64,000 nucleotides of DNA from Pseudomonas sp. SORT22 (GCF_018417635.1 NZ_CP071007.1:4402501-4466500), one strand, 5' to 3'; shown: positions 53,849 through 61,997, counted from the stretch's first letter. Translations and numbers: made by a program. Notes: generated by a model from the letters alone, not told the origin.

Positions 53849-54793
53849 ATGCACCACGACGCGTTCTGGCTCCCGGCCAGCGATCACTGCAGCCTCTACG
53901 TTTATCAATGGCTGCCGGCCTCGCCGATCAAGGCGGTGGTGCTCCTGGCCCACGGCATGGCCGAGCACGCCGGGCGCTACCAACGCCTGGGCGAGGCCCT
54001 GAGCAATGCCGGCTATGCCCTGCTCGCCCACGACCAGCGCGGCCATGGACGCACCGCCGAACTTGGCACTTTAGGCCTGTTCGCCCGACACAATGGCTGG
54101 AACAGCGTGGTCAACGACCTGGCCCTGCTCAGCCAGCACATCGGCCAGCAGTTTCCGGGCACCCCGGTGTTCCTGTTTGGCCACAGCATGGGCAGCTACA
54201 TTGCCCAGGCCTACCTGATGCACCACGGCGCCAGCCTGCAGGGCGCGATTCTCAGCGGCTCGAACTTCCAACCGCCCGCGCTGTACCGCACCGCCTGCCT
54301 GATCGCCCGCTTCGAAGCCTGGCGCCAGGGCCCGCTGGGCCATAGCGCGCTCATCGAGTGGCTGTCGTTCGGCTCGTTCAACAAGGCCTTCAAGCCCAAC
54401 CGCACGGCGTTCGACTGGCTCAGCCGCGACAACGACGAAGTCGACAAGTATGCTGCCGATCCGTTGTGCGGCTTTCGCTGCAGCAACCGTTTGTGGATCG
54501 ACTTGCTGATGGGCCTTGAGCAAATCAGCCAGCCACGCAACCTGACGCAGATCGATCCGAACCTGCCGATCCTGGTGATGGGCGGCGAATGTGATCCGGT
54601 CAGTGCCGGCAAGCGTCTCAAGGATCTGGCCGGTGCCTTGCGCCTGGCCGGCAATCAGCATGTGCAGTTGCAGCTCTACCCCCAGGCGCGGCATGAGCTG
54701 CTCAACGAAACCAACCGTGACGAGGTCACGGCCGCCATCATCGACTGGCTGGAGCAGGCCCTGGCCATTGGCCGCCCCGCCCGCAGCGAATGA
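53849..54793 (+). CDS. Alpha/beta hydrolase, monoacylglycerol lipase/lysophospholipase-like
   Basis: This 314-residue serine hydrolase has LAHGMAEHAGRYQRL (oxyanion region, about residue 33), nucleophile elbow FGHSMGSY (Ser near 112), and acid/His candidates in VMGGECDPVS and YPQARHELLNET. The Hydrolase_4 family contains lysophospholipases and monoglyceride lipases. No signal peptide is seen. The start at 53849 has AAGGA 6 bases upstream. Its position between fadD2 and phaJ1 suggests it supplies fatty acids for activation. Confidence 0.88.
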   Translation: MHHDAFWLPASDHCSLYVYQWLPASPIKAVVLLAHGMAEHAGRYQRLGEALSNAGYALLAHDQRGHGRTAELGTLGLFARHNGWNSVVNDLALLSQHIGQQFPGTPVFLFGHSMGSYIAQAYLMHHGASLQGAILSGSNFQPPALYRTACLIARFEAWRQGPLGHSALIEWLSFGSFNKAFKPNRTAFDWLSRDNDEVDKYAADPLCGFRCSNRLWIDLLMGLEQISQPRNLTQIDPNLPILVMGGECDPVSAGKRLKDLAGALRLAGNQHVQLQLYPQARHELLNETNRDEVTAAIIDWLEQALAIGRPARSE

Positions 54794-54827
54794 TCGGCCG
54801 ACCCGCACGTCAGAAGGAAAGCCAAGC

Positions 54828-55298
54828 ATGACCCAGGTCACCAACACCCCGTACGAAGCCCTTGAAGTCGGCCAGACCGCCAGCTTCAGCAAAACCGTCG
54901 AAGAACGTGACATCCAGCTGTTCGCGGCGATGTCCGGTGACCACAACCCGGTGCACCTGGATGCCGAGTTCGCCGCCAAGAGCATGTTCAAGGAGCGCAT
55001 CGCCCACGGCATGTTCAGCGGTGCGCTGATCAGCGCCGCAGTGGCCTGCGAGCTGCCTGGCCCGGGCACCATCTACCTGGGCCAGACCATGAGCTTCCAG
55101 AAGCCGGTCAAGTTCGGCGACACCCTGACCGTGCGCCTGGAAATCCTCGAGAAACTGCCGAAGTTCAAGGTGCGCATCGCCACCCGTGTGTTCAACCAGA
55201 ACGACGAACTGGTGGTCGATGGCGAGGCCGAGATCCTCGCCCCGCGCAAACAGCAGACCGTCGAGCTGGTCAGCCCGCCGCCTATCACCATCGGCTGA
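54828..55298 (+). CDS. phaJ1: (R)-specific enoyl-CoA hydratase PhaJ1 (MaoC-like)
   Basis: This 156-residue hot-dog-fold hydratase contains the catalytic hydratase-2 motif FAAMSGDHNPVHLDAEFA (Asp and His at about 38 and 43) and RIAHGMFSGAL. It converts trans-2-enoyl-CoA from beta-oxidation into (R)-3-hydroxyacyl-CoA, the monomer for polyhydroxyalkanoate. Length and position next to fadD and lipase genes match PhaJ1 (PA3302/PP_4552 by my recollection). The start has AAGGAAAG upstream. It converges on the sigma-factor gene with 3 bases between stops. Confidence 0.9.
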   Translation: MTQVTNTPYEALEVGQTASFSKTVEERDIQLFAAMSGDHNPVHLDAEFAAKSMFKERIAHGMFSGALISAAVACELPGPGTIYLGQTMSFQKPVKFGDTLTVRLEILEKLPKFKVRIATRVFNQNDELVVDGEAEILAPRKQQTVELVSPPPITIG

Positions 55299-55301
55299 TG
55301 C

Positions 55302-56537
55302 CTACAACTCGGCCAGGCGGCGCTCGATAAAGCGCCGCTCGGGGCCCTGACGGGTCAGCTCGAGGGCACTGCGATAGGCCTCGCGGGCGTGATCCAGGCG
55401 GCCCAACTGGCGGCACAGTTCGGCGCGGGCCGAATGGGCCAGGTGATAATCCTGCAACTGGCCACGGGCCAGAATTGCCTCCACTGCCGCCAGCCCCGCC
55501 TCGGCGCCATCGCGCCGGGCCAGAGCCGCTGCGCGGTTGAGCTCGATCACCGGTGACGGCCAGCGCTGCAGCAGCACATTGTACAAACCGACGATTTCAT
55601 CCCAGTCCGTTGCCTCGGCACTGGCAGCTTCAGCGTGCACGGCCGCTATCGCTGCCTGCAGGCTATACACACCAAACTGCTGACTGCGCAGAGCTTGCTG
55701 CACCAACTGGCAACCTTCAGCTATAAATGCACGGTTCCACAGGCTGCGGTCTTGCTCATCAAGCAGTACCAACTCCCCCTCGGCGTCGCTGCGCGCCTGT
55801 TGCCGCGAGGCCTGCAAAAGCATCAAGGCCAACAGCCCGAGCACCTCCGGGTCAGGCAGCAGCTGCTGGAGCAAACGCCCCAGGCGGATCGCTTCATCGC
55901 TCAGGTCGTGGCGCATCAGGCTCTCACCCGACGACGCCGAGTAGCCCTCGTTGAACACCAGGTAGATCACCCGCAATACGCTATCAAGGCGCTCCGGCAG
56001 CTCGGCCAGCGACGGCACCTGGTACGGTATGCGCGCATCGCGGATCTTGGCCTTGGCCCGCACGATGCGCTGGGCGATGGTCGCCGGGCTCTGCAAAAAG
56101 GCGCGGGCGATTTCTTCGGTGGTCAGGTCACAGACTTCGCGCAAGGTCAGCGGCACCTGGGCATCGGCGGCCAGCGCCGGGTGACAACAGGTGAAGATCA
56201 GGCGCAGGCGGTCGTCCTCCAGTTCTTCGTCATTCACCTGAACCTCCTCTTGCGCCTCCAGCGCCTGCATCAACTGCACCTGGGAACGGTCGAAGCGCGC
56301 ACGCCGGCGCAGGCTGTCGATAGCCTTGAAGCGCCCGGTAGACACCAGCCAGGCCCGCGGGCTTGCCGGAATGCCGTCGCGTTGCCAGCGCTCCACGGCA
56401 ATGAAAAACGCCTCGTGCATGGCCTCTTCGGCCAGATCGAAGTCGCCCAACAAGCGAATCAGCGTCGCCAGGATGCGCCGCGACTCCTGACGGTAGACGG
56501 CCTCCAGTTGCGCCCGTACCTGTGCCAGCGCTGCCAT
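55302..56537 (-). CDS. ECF42-type RNA polymerase sigma factor with C-terminal extension
   Basis: This 411-residue protein has sigma region 2 (ILATLIRLLGDFDLAEEAMHEAFFIAVERW, WLVSTGRFKAIDSLRRR) and region 4 (PLTLREVCDLTTEEIARAFLQSPATIAQRIVRAKAKI). A long alpha-helical/TPR-like C-terminal part (about residues 190-411) replaces an anti-sigma partner; these features define ECF42. The stop of the AHSA1 gene overlaps its start by one base, so translation is coupled. It appears to correspond to ECF-10 (PP4553) of P. putida, linked by others to antibiotic tolerance and biofilm. Confidence 0.92.
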   Translation of the reverse strand: MAALAQVRAQLEAVYRQESRRILATLIRLLGDFDLAEEAMHEAFFIAVERWQRDGIPASPRAWLVSTGRFKAIDSLRRRARFDRSQVQLMQALEAQEEVQVNDEELEDDRLRLIFTCCHPALAADAQVPLTLREVCDLTTEEIARAFLQSPATIAQRIVRAKAKIRDARIPYQVPSLAELPERLDSVLRVIYLVFNEGYSASSGESLMRHDLSDEAIRLGRLLQQLLPDPEVLGLLALMLLQASRQQARSDAEGELVLLDEQDRSLWNRAFIAEGCQLVQQALRSQQFGVYSLQAAIAAVHAEAASAEATDWDEIVGLYNVLLQRWPSPVIELNRAAALARRDGAEAGLAAVEAILARGQLQDYHLAHSARAELCRQLGRLDHAREAYRSALELTRQGPERRFIERRLAEL

Positions 56538-57028
56538 CAGTCGGGCATCTGCGTGGTCACCAGCGCCACCAGGCGATCCAGGCTCTCACCCCAGCCCCGG
56601 TGAAAGCCCATCTCTTCATGGGCCTGGCAATCGGCGGCACTCCAGTGCCAGGCGCGGGCGGTGTACTGGGTCTTGCCGTGGACATCGTCAAAGGTCACCA
56701 CGGCGGTCATGAACGCCTTGTTCGACGGCACCCAGCCTGGGCCGAAGGCATCGGTGAAGACGATCCGCGCCGGCGGCACGATCTCCAGAAACACGCCCTG
56801 GTTCGGGTATTCGCTGCCGTCCGGGGCACGCATCACCGTACGAAACAAGCCGCCCACCCACAGCTGCATTTCGCATTCCGGCGTGGTCATGCCGTTGGGC
56901 CCCCACCACTGGGCCAGCAGTTGTGGCTCGGTCCAGGCGCGAAACACCTTGCGCCGCGGCGCATCGATCAGGCGCGTCAACGACAACTCATGCTGCGCCT
57001 TGGGCGGCTCGGGGTGTAAAAGGCTCAT
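56537..57028 (-). CDS. SRPBCC/AHSA1-domain protein
   Basis: This 163-residue START-like protein starts MSLLHPEPPKAQHELSLTRL and has the AHSA1 signature IDAPRRKVFRAWTEPQLLAQWWGP followed by FVFTDAFGPG-like and HEEMGFHRGWGESLDRL segments. These domains bind hydrophobic ligands, but this one has no assigned role. It is the third gene of the four-gene ECF42 operon and overlaps the sigma start (TGATG). I chose the ATG at 57028 because the region upstream belongs to the YciI gap and is not family-like. Confidence 0.88.
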   Translation of the reverse strand: MSLLHPEPPKAQHELSLTRLIDAPRRKVFRAWTEPQLLAQWWGPNGMTTPECEMQLWVGGLFRTVMRAPDGSEYPNQGVFLEIVPPARIVFTDAFGPGWVPSNKAFMTAVVTFDDVHGKTQYTARAWHWSAADCQAHEEMGFHRGWGESLDRLVALVTTQMPD

Positions 57029-57047
57029 CGTGTTGTGCTCCTCGGGT

Positions 57048-57392
57048 TCAGGGTTGCAAGTCGCGCACCGGCCGCACCTCGACACTGCCGACTCGCGCTG
57101 CGGGAATGCCCTTGGCAATGTTCAACGCCTCATTGAGGTCGCGGGCATCGACCAGATAGAAGCCGGCCAGTTGCTCCTTGGTTTCGGCGAACGGGCCGTC
57201 GGTCAGGCTCATCTGCCCGCCGCGTACACGCACGGTGGTCGCGGTCTGCACCGGCTTGAGCGCCTCGGCGGCGAGCATCCGGCCGCTGCCCTGGACCGAC
57301 TCGGCATAGGCCATGCACTCGGCGTCGGCCGGGCTTTCAGGCAGGCTGTGCAGCAGACTTTCATCACAGTAGACCAGGCACAGGTATTTCAT
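57048..57392 (-). CDS. YciI/DGPF-domain protein
   Basis: This 114-residue protein starts MKYLCLVYCDESLLHSLPE and carries the family motif TDGPFAETKEQLAGFYLVDA (DGPF). Such proteins accompany ECF41/ECF42 sigma genes so regularly that the family is described with them. The fold is ferredoxin-like and the biochemical role is unknown. It lies in the ECF42 operon between the SnoaL and AHSA1 genes. Confidence 0.9.
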   Translation of the reverse strand: MKYLCLVYCDESLLHSLPESPADAECMAYAESVQGSGRMLAAEALKPVQTATTVRVRGGQMSLTDGPFAETKEQLAGFYLVDARDLNEALNIAKGIPAARVGSVEVRPVRDLQP

Positions 57393-57478
57393 CGTCGTCT
57401 CCACCGCTGGGGATACTATGGCGGCAGTTCGCACCGCCTTGAAAAGCGCGATTCGGCATAACTTTCGGGGTTTTCAGC

Positions 57479-57913
57479 TCAAGGCTTGAGCGAGAACAGC
57501 GCGGCACCGGATTCCATGTCGAACGGTGCCGACCAATGCTCATGAATCACCTTCCACTGCCCGTCGATGCGCTGGTAGCCAACGGTCGCGCGCATATAGC
57601 AGCCTTGATCCTCACCGCCTTCGCTGCTGGCCGGACCACAGCGGTTGAGCCAATGGGCCAGGGCCAGTTCCGGCGTGGCGTGGATCTGCAGTTGCTCGAT
57701 TTCGAAGATCATCTCGCCGGGGCAGTGATCCATGCAGGCCTGCCAGTGGGCGCGATAGGCGGCTTTGCCCTGGAACTGCAATTGCTGGATGGCATCGAAG
57801 GCGCGAATGTTCTCGGCGTAAGGCGCGGTAATGGCCTCGACATCGCGCGCGCGTACGGCGGGAAGCCACTGCTCGATGAGTTGGCGGATTTCGTTCTCGG
57901 CGGCACTGTTCAT
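57479..57913 (-). CDS. SnoaL-like (NTF2-fold) protein
   Basis: This 144-residue protein begins MNSAAENEIRQLIEQWLPAV and has the NTF2-fold pattern (RARDVEAITAPYAENIRAFD, VGYQRIDGQWKVIHEHWS). It is the first gene of the ECF42 operon, with an ECF42-like promoter about 50-80 bases upstream. Function unknown; SnoaL-like domains are enzymes or binding modules in other contexts. Confidence 0.88.
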   Translation of the reverse strand: MNSAAENEIRQLIEQWLPAVRARDVEAITAPYAENIRAFDAIQQLQFQGKAAYRAHWQACMDHCPGEMIFEIEQLQIHATPELALAHWLNRCGPASSEGGEDQGCYMRATVGYQRIDGQWKVIHEHWSAPFDMESGAALFSLKP

Positions 57914-57966
57914 GGTCGTGTCCTCTGTGCGATAGGGCGCCGGATGCTCGGCGCGTTCACAGATGG

Positions 57967-57992
57967 TCGAATGGCAGTGGTTGAAATCGACA
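57967..57992 (-). promoter_or_regulatory. ECF42-type promoter upstream of the SnoaL gene
   Basis: On the minus strand TGTCGA (57992-57987) and CGA (57969-57967) are separated by 17 bases. This agrees with the ECF42 promoter form I recall (TGTCGA at -35, CGA at -10), so the operon is probably autoregulated. Transcription would start about 50 bases upstream of the first ATG. Confidence 0.6.
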
Positions 57993-58034
57993 GGCTAGGG
58001 AAATGGATAACCCAGCAACCTCAATTTCGGGACT

Positions 58035-58060
58035 AAAAAAAGAGCCCCTTGCGGAGCTCT
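58035..58060 (-). terminator. Rho-independent terminator after the small basic gene
   Basis: On the minus strand AGAGCTCC-GCAA-GGGGCTCT forms an 8-bp stem with one G-U pair and a tetraloop, followed by seven T residues. It ends the small-gene transcript just before the ECF42 promoter region. Confidence 0.88.
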
Positions 58061-58065
58061 TGGCG

Positions 58066-58179
58066 TTACTGCGCAAGAAAACCGTCGCCAGAGCGCTTGG
58101 CGCGTTTAGCGGCGTGTTTTTCCTTGGCGGTTTTCAGTGGCTTTTTTTTCGTCATCTTTTTTGCATCCAGACCTTTCAT
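58066..58179 (-). CDS. 37-residue lysine-rich small protein
   Basis: The peptide reads MKGLDAKKMTKKKPLKTAKE and then KHAAKRAKRSGDGFLAQ, with about 35% Lys/Arg. GGAGG lies 7 bases upstream of the ATG, and a TATAAT sequence on the minus strand (58227-58232) overlaps the stop codon of the LysE gene. A terminator follows 6 bases after the stop. Promoter, ribosome site, short frame and terminator together make a complete gene. The charge suggests nucleic-acid or ribosome binding, but no family is known to me. Confidence 0.8.
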   Translation of the reverse strand: MKGLDAKKMTKKKPLKTAKEKHAAKRAKRSGDGFLAQ

Positions 58180-58227
58180 CGAAGATCCTCCTGCCTGACG
58201 GCACCTGCGCACCGGTGTCCCGAATCA

Positions 58228-58887
58228 TTATAGACCCGGGGTAGCCGCAGGCACGGCAAGGATGAACTCGCGGTAACCGGAAAGGATCACGTAGCCAGCA
58301 AAGTAACAGAAGATGCCCGCCGACAGCAGGTACGACCAGGTCAGCAGGCGGTCACCCAGCAGGCGCCCGCCATGACTGGCAATACCGCACAACGACAGGC
58401 ACCAGATCAGCCCGGCGGCAAAAAAACCGCTAAGAAACAGCCCGGCCTCAAGCAGGCTGCCGCCCCCTGAACGGGAAATCAGCACCCCGCCGACCGCGGC
58501 AAACCAGAGGATGGCGCTGGGCGAGGACATGGCCAGGAAGATCCCGCGCAGGAACTCGCGCCAGCCCGATTCGATCACCACTGCGCCGGGGGTCTGCAGA
58601 TGGGTGTTGCCGCGCAGCGCCGCCAGCAGCATCTTGATGGCAAACCATACCAGCAACACCGAGCCGCCCAGCCACAGCACCCAGCGCACCGTTTCAAATT
58701 GCAGCAGCACGGTCATCCCGGCCAGCGCCGCAATGGCATACAACAGGTCACCGACACAGGTACCCAGCCCCAGCCAGAAACCCTGCAAAAAACCCCGCTG
58801 CATGGCCAGGGTGATCATGGCGATATTGGCAATGCCGATATCCAGGCACAGCGACAAACTCAGCAGAAATCCGTTTGAAAAAGGCAT
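58228..58887 (-). CDS. LysE-family translocator
   Basis: This 219-residue inner-membrane protein has about six hydrophobic segments, with the LysE/RhtB-type opening (FLLSLSLCLDIGIANIAMITLAMQRGFLQGFWLGLGTCVGDLLY) and the second motif ESGWREFLRGIFLAMSSPSAILWFAAVGG. It probably exports an amino acid or related metabolite, substrate unknown. Its stop codon carries the -10 sequence of the downstream small gene. Confidence 0.88.
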   Translation of the reverse strand: MPFSNGFLLSLSLCLDIGIANIAMITLAMQRGFLQGFWLGLGTCVGDLLYAIAALAGMTVLLQFETVRWVLWLGGSVLLVWFAIKMLLAALRGNTHLQTPGAVVIESGWREFLRGIFLAMSSPSAILWFAAVGGVLISRSGGGSLLEAGLFLSGFFAAGLIWCLSLCGIASHGGRLLGDRLLTWSYLLSAGIFCYFAGYVILSGYREFILAVPAATPGL

Positions 58888-58968
58888 CGACGTTCCGTAA
58901 CCGCGGTTGATGGCAGGCGCTATTAAAACGGTTTTCTGCTGAGCTGTATTGGAAGAAATTGCCTTTAT

Positions 58969-59301
58969 TCAGGCCTGTGCTGCGCGCTCGAAAACTTCAT
59001 CGGCCCATTGGTTGAGGCTCTTGCCTGCCGATTGAGCGGCGATGGTCGCCGCAGCATGGACTTCTGGCCTGATACGCAGCATGACCTTGCCGGAAGCGGG
59101 TTTTTCCGGCTTGACCCCACGCTCGGCGCAATCGGCCAGGTAGTCATCCAGGGCCAGGTGAAACGCCTCGTGCAACTGCCTGACGGCGCTGGCGTGAAAG
59201 CTGATGATGTCACGCACCCCCAGGACACGTCCGACGAAAATATCGTCCCGTGGGTCGTATTCGACTCGGGCGGTGTAGCCCTTGTAGTTCATAGTGTTCA
59301 T
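58969..59301 (-). CDS. hicB: HicB-family antitoxin
   Basis: This 110-residue protein has the HicB N-terminal partial RNase-H-like fold (MNYKGYTARVEYDPRDDIFVGRVLGVRDIISFHASAV) and a C-terminal ribbon-helix-helix DNA-binding part (KVMLRIRPEVHAAATIAAQSAGKSLNQWADEVFERA). It overlaps the toxin stop (ATGA). The antitoxin should neutralise HicA and repress the operon through the palindrome at 59560-59580. Confidence 0.88.
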   Translation of the reverse strand: MNTMNYKGYTARVEYDPRDDIFVGRVLGVRDIISFHASAVRQLHEAFHLALDDYLADCAERGVKPEKPASGKVMLRIRPEVHAAATIAAQSAGKSLNQWADEVFERAAQA

Positions 59302-59552
59302 GGTTGAACTCCTGCCCGTAGAAGAAACTCGCGGGCTTCTTCCACCTGATATCGCTTGGCCTCTTTGCCCGGGTGCGGCCGGTGACAGCGCCAGAGCTGA
59401 CCACCCAGGATCAACTTGACCCTGGAACCCTCACGTTCCTGCACTTGCCCGCCCAGGTACAGCACCAGCGCCTCGATGTCGGTAAACACCAGGCTGGCGC
59501 TGGTCGGGGTGCGGAAGACGCTGTCGAGGATCTTTCGATATCGATTGTTCAT
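59298..59552 (-). CDS. hicA: HicA-family toxin (mRNA interferase-like)
   Basis: This 84-residue protein belongs to the longer HicA subgroup. In this subgroup the classical GSH catalytic motif reads GSR (residues 42-44), and a downstream HRPHPGKEAKRYQV segment carries His57/His60. It has the usual C-terminal FLLRAGV. HicA toxins cleave mRNA; whether this variant is active depends on the histidines. It is the first gene of the pair, and hicB overlaps by 4 bases. Its leader lacks an obvious ribosome site. Confidence 0.86.
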   Translation of the reverse strand: MNNRYRKILDSVFRTPTSASLVFTDIEALVLYLGGQVQEREGSRVKLILGGQLWRCHRPHPGKEAKRYQVEEAREFLLRAGVQP

Positions 59553-59559
59553 CGGAAAA

Positions 59560-59580
59560 TGCTATCAAAATAAGATAGCA
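59560..59580. promoter_or_regulatory. Palindromic operator of the hicAB operon
   Basis: TGCTATC-AAAATAA-GATAGCA is a perfect 7-base-arm inverted repeat, ending 8 bases before the hicA ATG. The ribbon-helix-helix end of HicB would be expected to bind here. Confidence 0.65.
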
Positions 59581-59609
59581 CTTTTTCCAATGCTTCAATT
59601 CAGGATTTT

Positions 59610-60566
59610 TCAATCGCCCGCCAGCACCTGCGCATACCGCTGCCGGTCAATGTTCGCCCCGCTGAGGATCACCGCCACCTTGCGCCCCTGCTGGCGCTCG
59701 CGCTCCTGGATCAGTGCGGCAAGCCCGGCGGCGCCTGCGCCTTCGGCGGTGTTGTGAGTGTCTTCGTGGTAGATGCGCATGGCCCGGGCCACTTCTTCGT
59801 CGCTGACGCGCACGATGCGTGCGGCATGCTGGCGGATGATTTCAAAGGCTTCGGGCAACGGCATGCGGCAGGCCATGCCATCGGCGAAGGTGTTGGCCGT
59901 GGCGGTGGTGACGATGCGGCCCTGCTCCAGGCTCTGGGCAAAGGCGTCGGCGGCGCTGGAGACCACGCCGACGATCTCGGTGCGCAGGCCCAGCAGGTTG
60001 CGCGCCTGGATCAACCCGCAGATGCCCGAGCCCATGCCGATCGGCACGTAGATGCAATCCAGCTCGCGCACGGCTTCCAGCAGCTCCAGCGCGTAGGTGG
60101 CGACGCCACGGATCAACTCGGGGTGAAACGGTGGCACGCTCTCGTAACCATGCAACTGGGCCAGGCGTGCGGCCTCTTCGCGGGCCTGGTCAAAGTCGGC
60201 GCCGTGCTCGATCAGTTGGGCGCCCAATGCGCGCATCGCCGCGTTCTTTTCCAGCGAGTTGCCCTCGGGCACAACGATGATAATCGGCAGCCCGGCATTG
60301 CCCGCAGCCAGGGCCATGCTCTGGCCGTGGTTGCCGCGGGTGGCGGTGACCAGGCCACGCACCGCCGGCTTTTGTGCCCGCAGCCACTGCACATACATCA
60401 ACCCGCCGCGCACCTTGAAGGCGCCGGTCGGGGCATGGTTTTCATGCTTGACCCAGACTTCGCAGCCCAGCCGCTCGGCCAGGCGCGGCCAGGCGTACTG
60501 AGGGGTGGCGGGTACGCTGGCATGAACCAGGCGGGCAGCTTCGCGCAGGGCTGGCAGGTCGAACAT
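59610..60566 (-). CDS. PLP-dependent threonine/serine dehydratase
   Basis: This 318-residue fold-type II PLP enzyme has the Schiff-base lysine in APTGAFKVRGGL (about residue 50), the glycine-rich phosphate loop IGMGSGICGL and ATRGNHGQSMALAA. It probably deaminates threonine or serine; a related beta-substituted amino acid is possible. The start at 60566 has GAGGTG upstream; a longer frame overlapping the MocR gene is a shadow. It is divergent from the MocR regulator, which is its likely controller. Confidence 0.9.
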   Translation of the reverse strand: MFDLPALREAARLVHASVPATPQYAWPRLAERLGCEVWVKHENHAPTGAFKVRGGLMYVQWLRAQKPAVRGLVTATRGNHGQSMALAAGNAGLPIIIVVPEGNSLEKNAAMRALGAQLIEHGADFDQAREEAARLAQLHGYESVPPFHPELIRGVATYALELLEAVRELDCIYVPIGMGSGICGLIQARNLLGLRTEIVGVVSSAADAFAQSLEQGRIVTTATANTFADGMACRMPLPEAFEIIRQHAARIVRVSDEEVARAMRIYHEDTHNTAEGAGAAGLAALIQERERQQGRKVAVILSGANIDRQRYAQVLAGD

Positions 60567-60613
60567 GGAACACCTCGGCAGGATCGGATTTGACCTGATC
60601 CTAGTCGCCGCGC

Positions 60614-60643
60614 ATTGTATGGGTAAATTCCTATATTGCATGG
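60614..60643. promoter_or_regulatory. Direct repeats between dehydratase and MocR genes (candidate MocR operator)
   Basis: ATTGTATGG (60614-60622) and ATTGCATGG (60635-60643) are direct repeats 21 bases apart, two helical turns, in the 87-base divergent intergenic region. MocR regulators bind direct repeats in such regions. Confidence 0.5.
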
Positions 60644-60653
60644 CCAACAATAA

Positions 60654-61997
60654 ATGTGGACCCCTACCCTCTGCGACGATGCCCAACCGCGCTACCTGGC
60701 CCTGGTCGATGCAATAGCCATTGCCATCGAACGCGGCGAGCTGAAAGTCGGCGAACGCCTGCCGCCACAACGGCGCCTGGCCTGGAACCTGGGGCTCAAC
60801 CCGAGCACCACCCAGCAGGCCTACCGTGAGGCGGCGGCACGCCATTTGGTTTCCGGTGAAGTCGGCCGTGGCACCTATGTGCTGGCTGGCAGCAAGGAGG
60901 CCACGCTGTTTCGCCTCAAGCAACGCGACGTGCAATCGAGCCTGATCGACCTGTCGACCAACGTGCCGGTGATCGAGCCGGCCAACCGCGACAGCGAAAA
61001 CACTTTGCAGGCGCTGCTTGAGGAGGGGCTGGCGGCTTGCCTGGATCACTACCTGAGCGCCGAAGAGTTGCTGCGCGCTCGCGTGCACGGCGCCGCCTGG
61101 CTGGCCAACCGCGGTTTGCAATTGAACGAGCGGCAATTGCTGCTGTGCGGCGGCGCCCAGCAGGGTTTGTTCACGGTGTTGCTGTCGCTGTGCCAGCCGG
61201 GTGAAACAGTGCTGGTCGAGGCCCTTACCGCCCCCGGCATCAAGGCCGCCTGCCGGCAATTGCGCCTTCCCTTGCATGGCATCGCCCTGGACGATCAGGG
61301 CATTGTTGCCGACGACCTCGACCGGGTCGCCAGGGCCACCGGTGCACGGGTCATGGTCCTGACCCCGAGCCTGCACAATCCAACGGGTGCGTGCATGAGT
61401 AGCGCCCGCCAGCAGGCGATTGCCGAGGTGGTCGCGCGCCATGACCTGCTGGTAATCGAAGATGATGTCTACGGCGCACTCACCGACCAGCCGCCGCTAT
61501 GGCGAATGCTCGGTGAGCGCGGCCTGTTGATCAGCAGCCTGTCGAAAACCGTGGGCGCCGGCCTGCGCCTGGGCTGGATTGTGGCTGACCCGCTAGTGTT
61601 GGAACAGATTGATCCGCATGCCCAGGCCACTCACTGGCAGGTGTCGCCGCTGAACCTGCAGATCGCCTGCCGCTGGATCGCCGATGGCACCGCACAAAGG
61701 CGCCTGGCCTGGCAGCGCGAGGAAATCACCCAGCGCTGGCGCCTGGCGTGCAAGGTGCTCGGTGGCCACCTGCTTAACACCCGCCAGCCGTCGCCGCACA
61801 TCTGGGTCAAGGCCGGGCTCAGCGCCGCGCGCTTGGCCGAGGCCTGCCGGGCCCATGGCGTGGCGGTGGTGCCAGGCGAGGTGTTCGCGGTAAAACAGCA
61901 TGAGCTGGCGGCAATCCGTATCAGCCTGTCGGCCGCTGGCAGCCGCGCCGAACTCAAGCAGGCACTGGAACAAGTGGCCAAGGCACTGGAGGCCTGA
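60654..61997 (+). CDS. MocR-family GntR/aminotransferase transcriptional regulator
   Basis: This 447-residue regulator has an N-terminal GntR winged helix (ALVDAIAIAIERGELKVGERLPPQRRLAWNLGLNPSTTQQAYREA). It is fused to an aminotransferase-like fold I domain with PLP-lysine in SSLSKTVGAGLRLGW and LTPSLHNPTGACMS. It probably senses PLP or an aldimine and controls the divergent dehydratase. Its stop overlaps the alkA start (TGATG). Confidence 0.9.
   Translation: MWTPTLCDDAQPRYLALVDAIAIAIERGELKVGERLPPQRRLAWNLGLNPSTTQQAYREAAARHLVSGEVGRGTYVLAGSKEATLFRLKQRDVQSSLIDLSTNVPVIEPANRDSENTLQALLEEGLAACLDHYLSAEELLRARVHGAAWLANRGLQLNERQLLLCGGAQQGLFTVLLSLCQPGETVLVEALTAPGIKAACRQLRLPLHGIALDDQGIVADDLDRVARATGARVMVLTPSLHNPTGACMSSARQQAIAEVVARHDLLVIEDDVYGALTDQPPLWRMLGERGLLISSLSKTVGAGLRLGWIVADPLVLEQIDPHAQATHWQVSPLNLQIACRWIADGTAQRRLAWQREEITQRWRLACKVLGGHLLNTRQPSPHIWVKAGLSAARLAEACRAHGVAVVPGEVFAVKQHELAAIRISLSAAGSRAELKQALEQVAKALEA

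Noticed and set aside
60567-61442. N-terminal extension of the dehydratase frame to 61442
   Set aside because: It runs antisense through the MocR gene. The enzyme begins at MFDLPALREA with a good ribosome site at 60566.
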